Assembly: GCA_950295325.1 (NCBI GenBank)
Contig: OX485807.1
Coordinates: 41,756,440 to 41,820,439, forward strand
Length of the DNA stretch: 64,000 bases
Source of the DNA: Polytrichum commune
Lineage: Eukaryota > Streptophyta > Polytrichopsida > Polytrichales > Polytrichaceae
Direction of reading: 5' to 3'
Shown: positions 63,774-64,000 of the stretch, one piece after another
How the letters are laid out: the number at the start of each line of letters is the position of its first letter
Numbering within the stretch: position 1 is the stretch's first letter
Notes under the pieces: model-generated
Told to the model about the DNA's origin: nothing
The model's database searches: none
Seen by the model: only the letters and a program-made list of their open reading frames with translations
Made by a program: the position numbers and the translations under genes

Positions 63774-64000
63774 TGGAATTATTTTTCCAACGTTCCTATT
63801 GACGTTGATTGTGGCGAGCTTTGCAGCTAGTACGAGCTATGTTGAACTTGAAGAAAGCATCAAAACATGAGAGCAATCTCAAAGAACCGTGTTGCAATGG
63901 TATGTCTTGGGGTTTGTAGTGAAGGAGAAAACTAGAAGGGCACGGACTTAATGTCAAGCGATAAGACCTTGTTTTGAGGTGTCAGAAATTAGGGGCTGCC

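Overview
This window looks like nuclear DNA of a green plant (streptophyte). It has spliced genes with GT-AG introns, N-terminal chloroplast transit peptides, plant-type TTTAGGG telomere-like repeats, and long AT-rich intergenic stretches packed with small inverted-repeat transposons. I cannot name the species. Long introns and the dispersed-repeat load suggest a large genome, not a compact one.

Layout. From 1 to about 45.4 kb there is almost no intact host gene. This part is a mosaic of non-autonomous DNA transposons. Families A, B and D have terminal inverted repeats (TIRs) and 3-bp TTA/TAA target duplications, as in PIF/Harbinger (Tourist) elements. Families C, I and M have 8-9 bp duplications, as in hAT elements, and M carries a decayed hAT transposase C-terminus. 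Families E and F are palindromic and G is an abundant older family. Elements are often nested (B in A, C in A, D in D, F in C). Several tandem arrays (243, 115, 235, 180 and 35 bp) lie among them. There are also two decayed coding regions (9.8-10.75 kb and 12.8-13.6 kb) and one possible small spliced gene (38.3-39.06 kb).

From 45.5 kb to the end the window is gene-bearing. The order is: LTD (+, 45683-47990, carries light-harvesting protein to the chloroplast SRP); a secreted CAP/PR-1-like protein with a large His/Asp/Gly-rich insertion (-, 49723-48854); chloroplast rhodanese-like protein STR9 (-, six exons, 57122-53297); a chloroplast SecE translocon subunit (-, three exons, 60065-58735); and a gamma-glutamylcyclotransferase/AIG2-like protein (+, two exons, 62533-63773). 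Three of the five encode plastid proteins. Two of these (LTD, SecE) serve protein targeting to thylakoids.

The most unusual observations are these. (1) LTD and SecE, otherwise unrelated proteins about 12 kb apart on opposite strands, share a clearly homologous transit-peptide exon. (2) The CAP protein is split by a roughly 115-residue His-rich then Gly/Asp-rich block. (3) Self-nested and inverted transposon pairs form very long hairpins, one about 300 bp upstream of the cyclotransferase start codon. I saw no CRISPR array, no rRNA or intact tRNA gene, and no wholly new multi-gene system.
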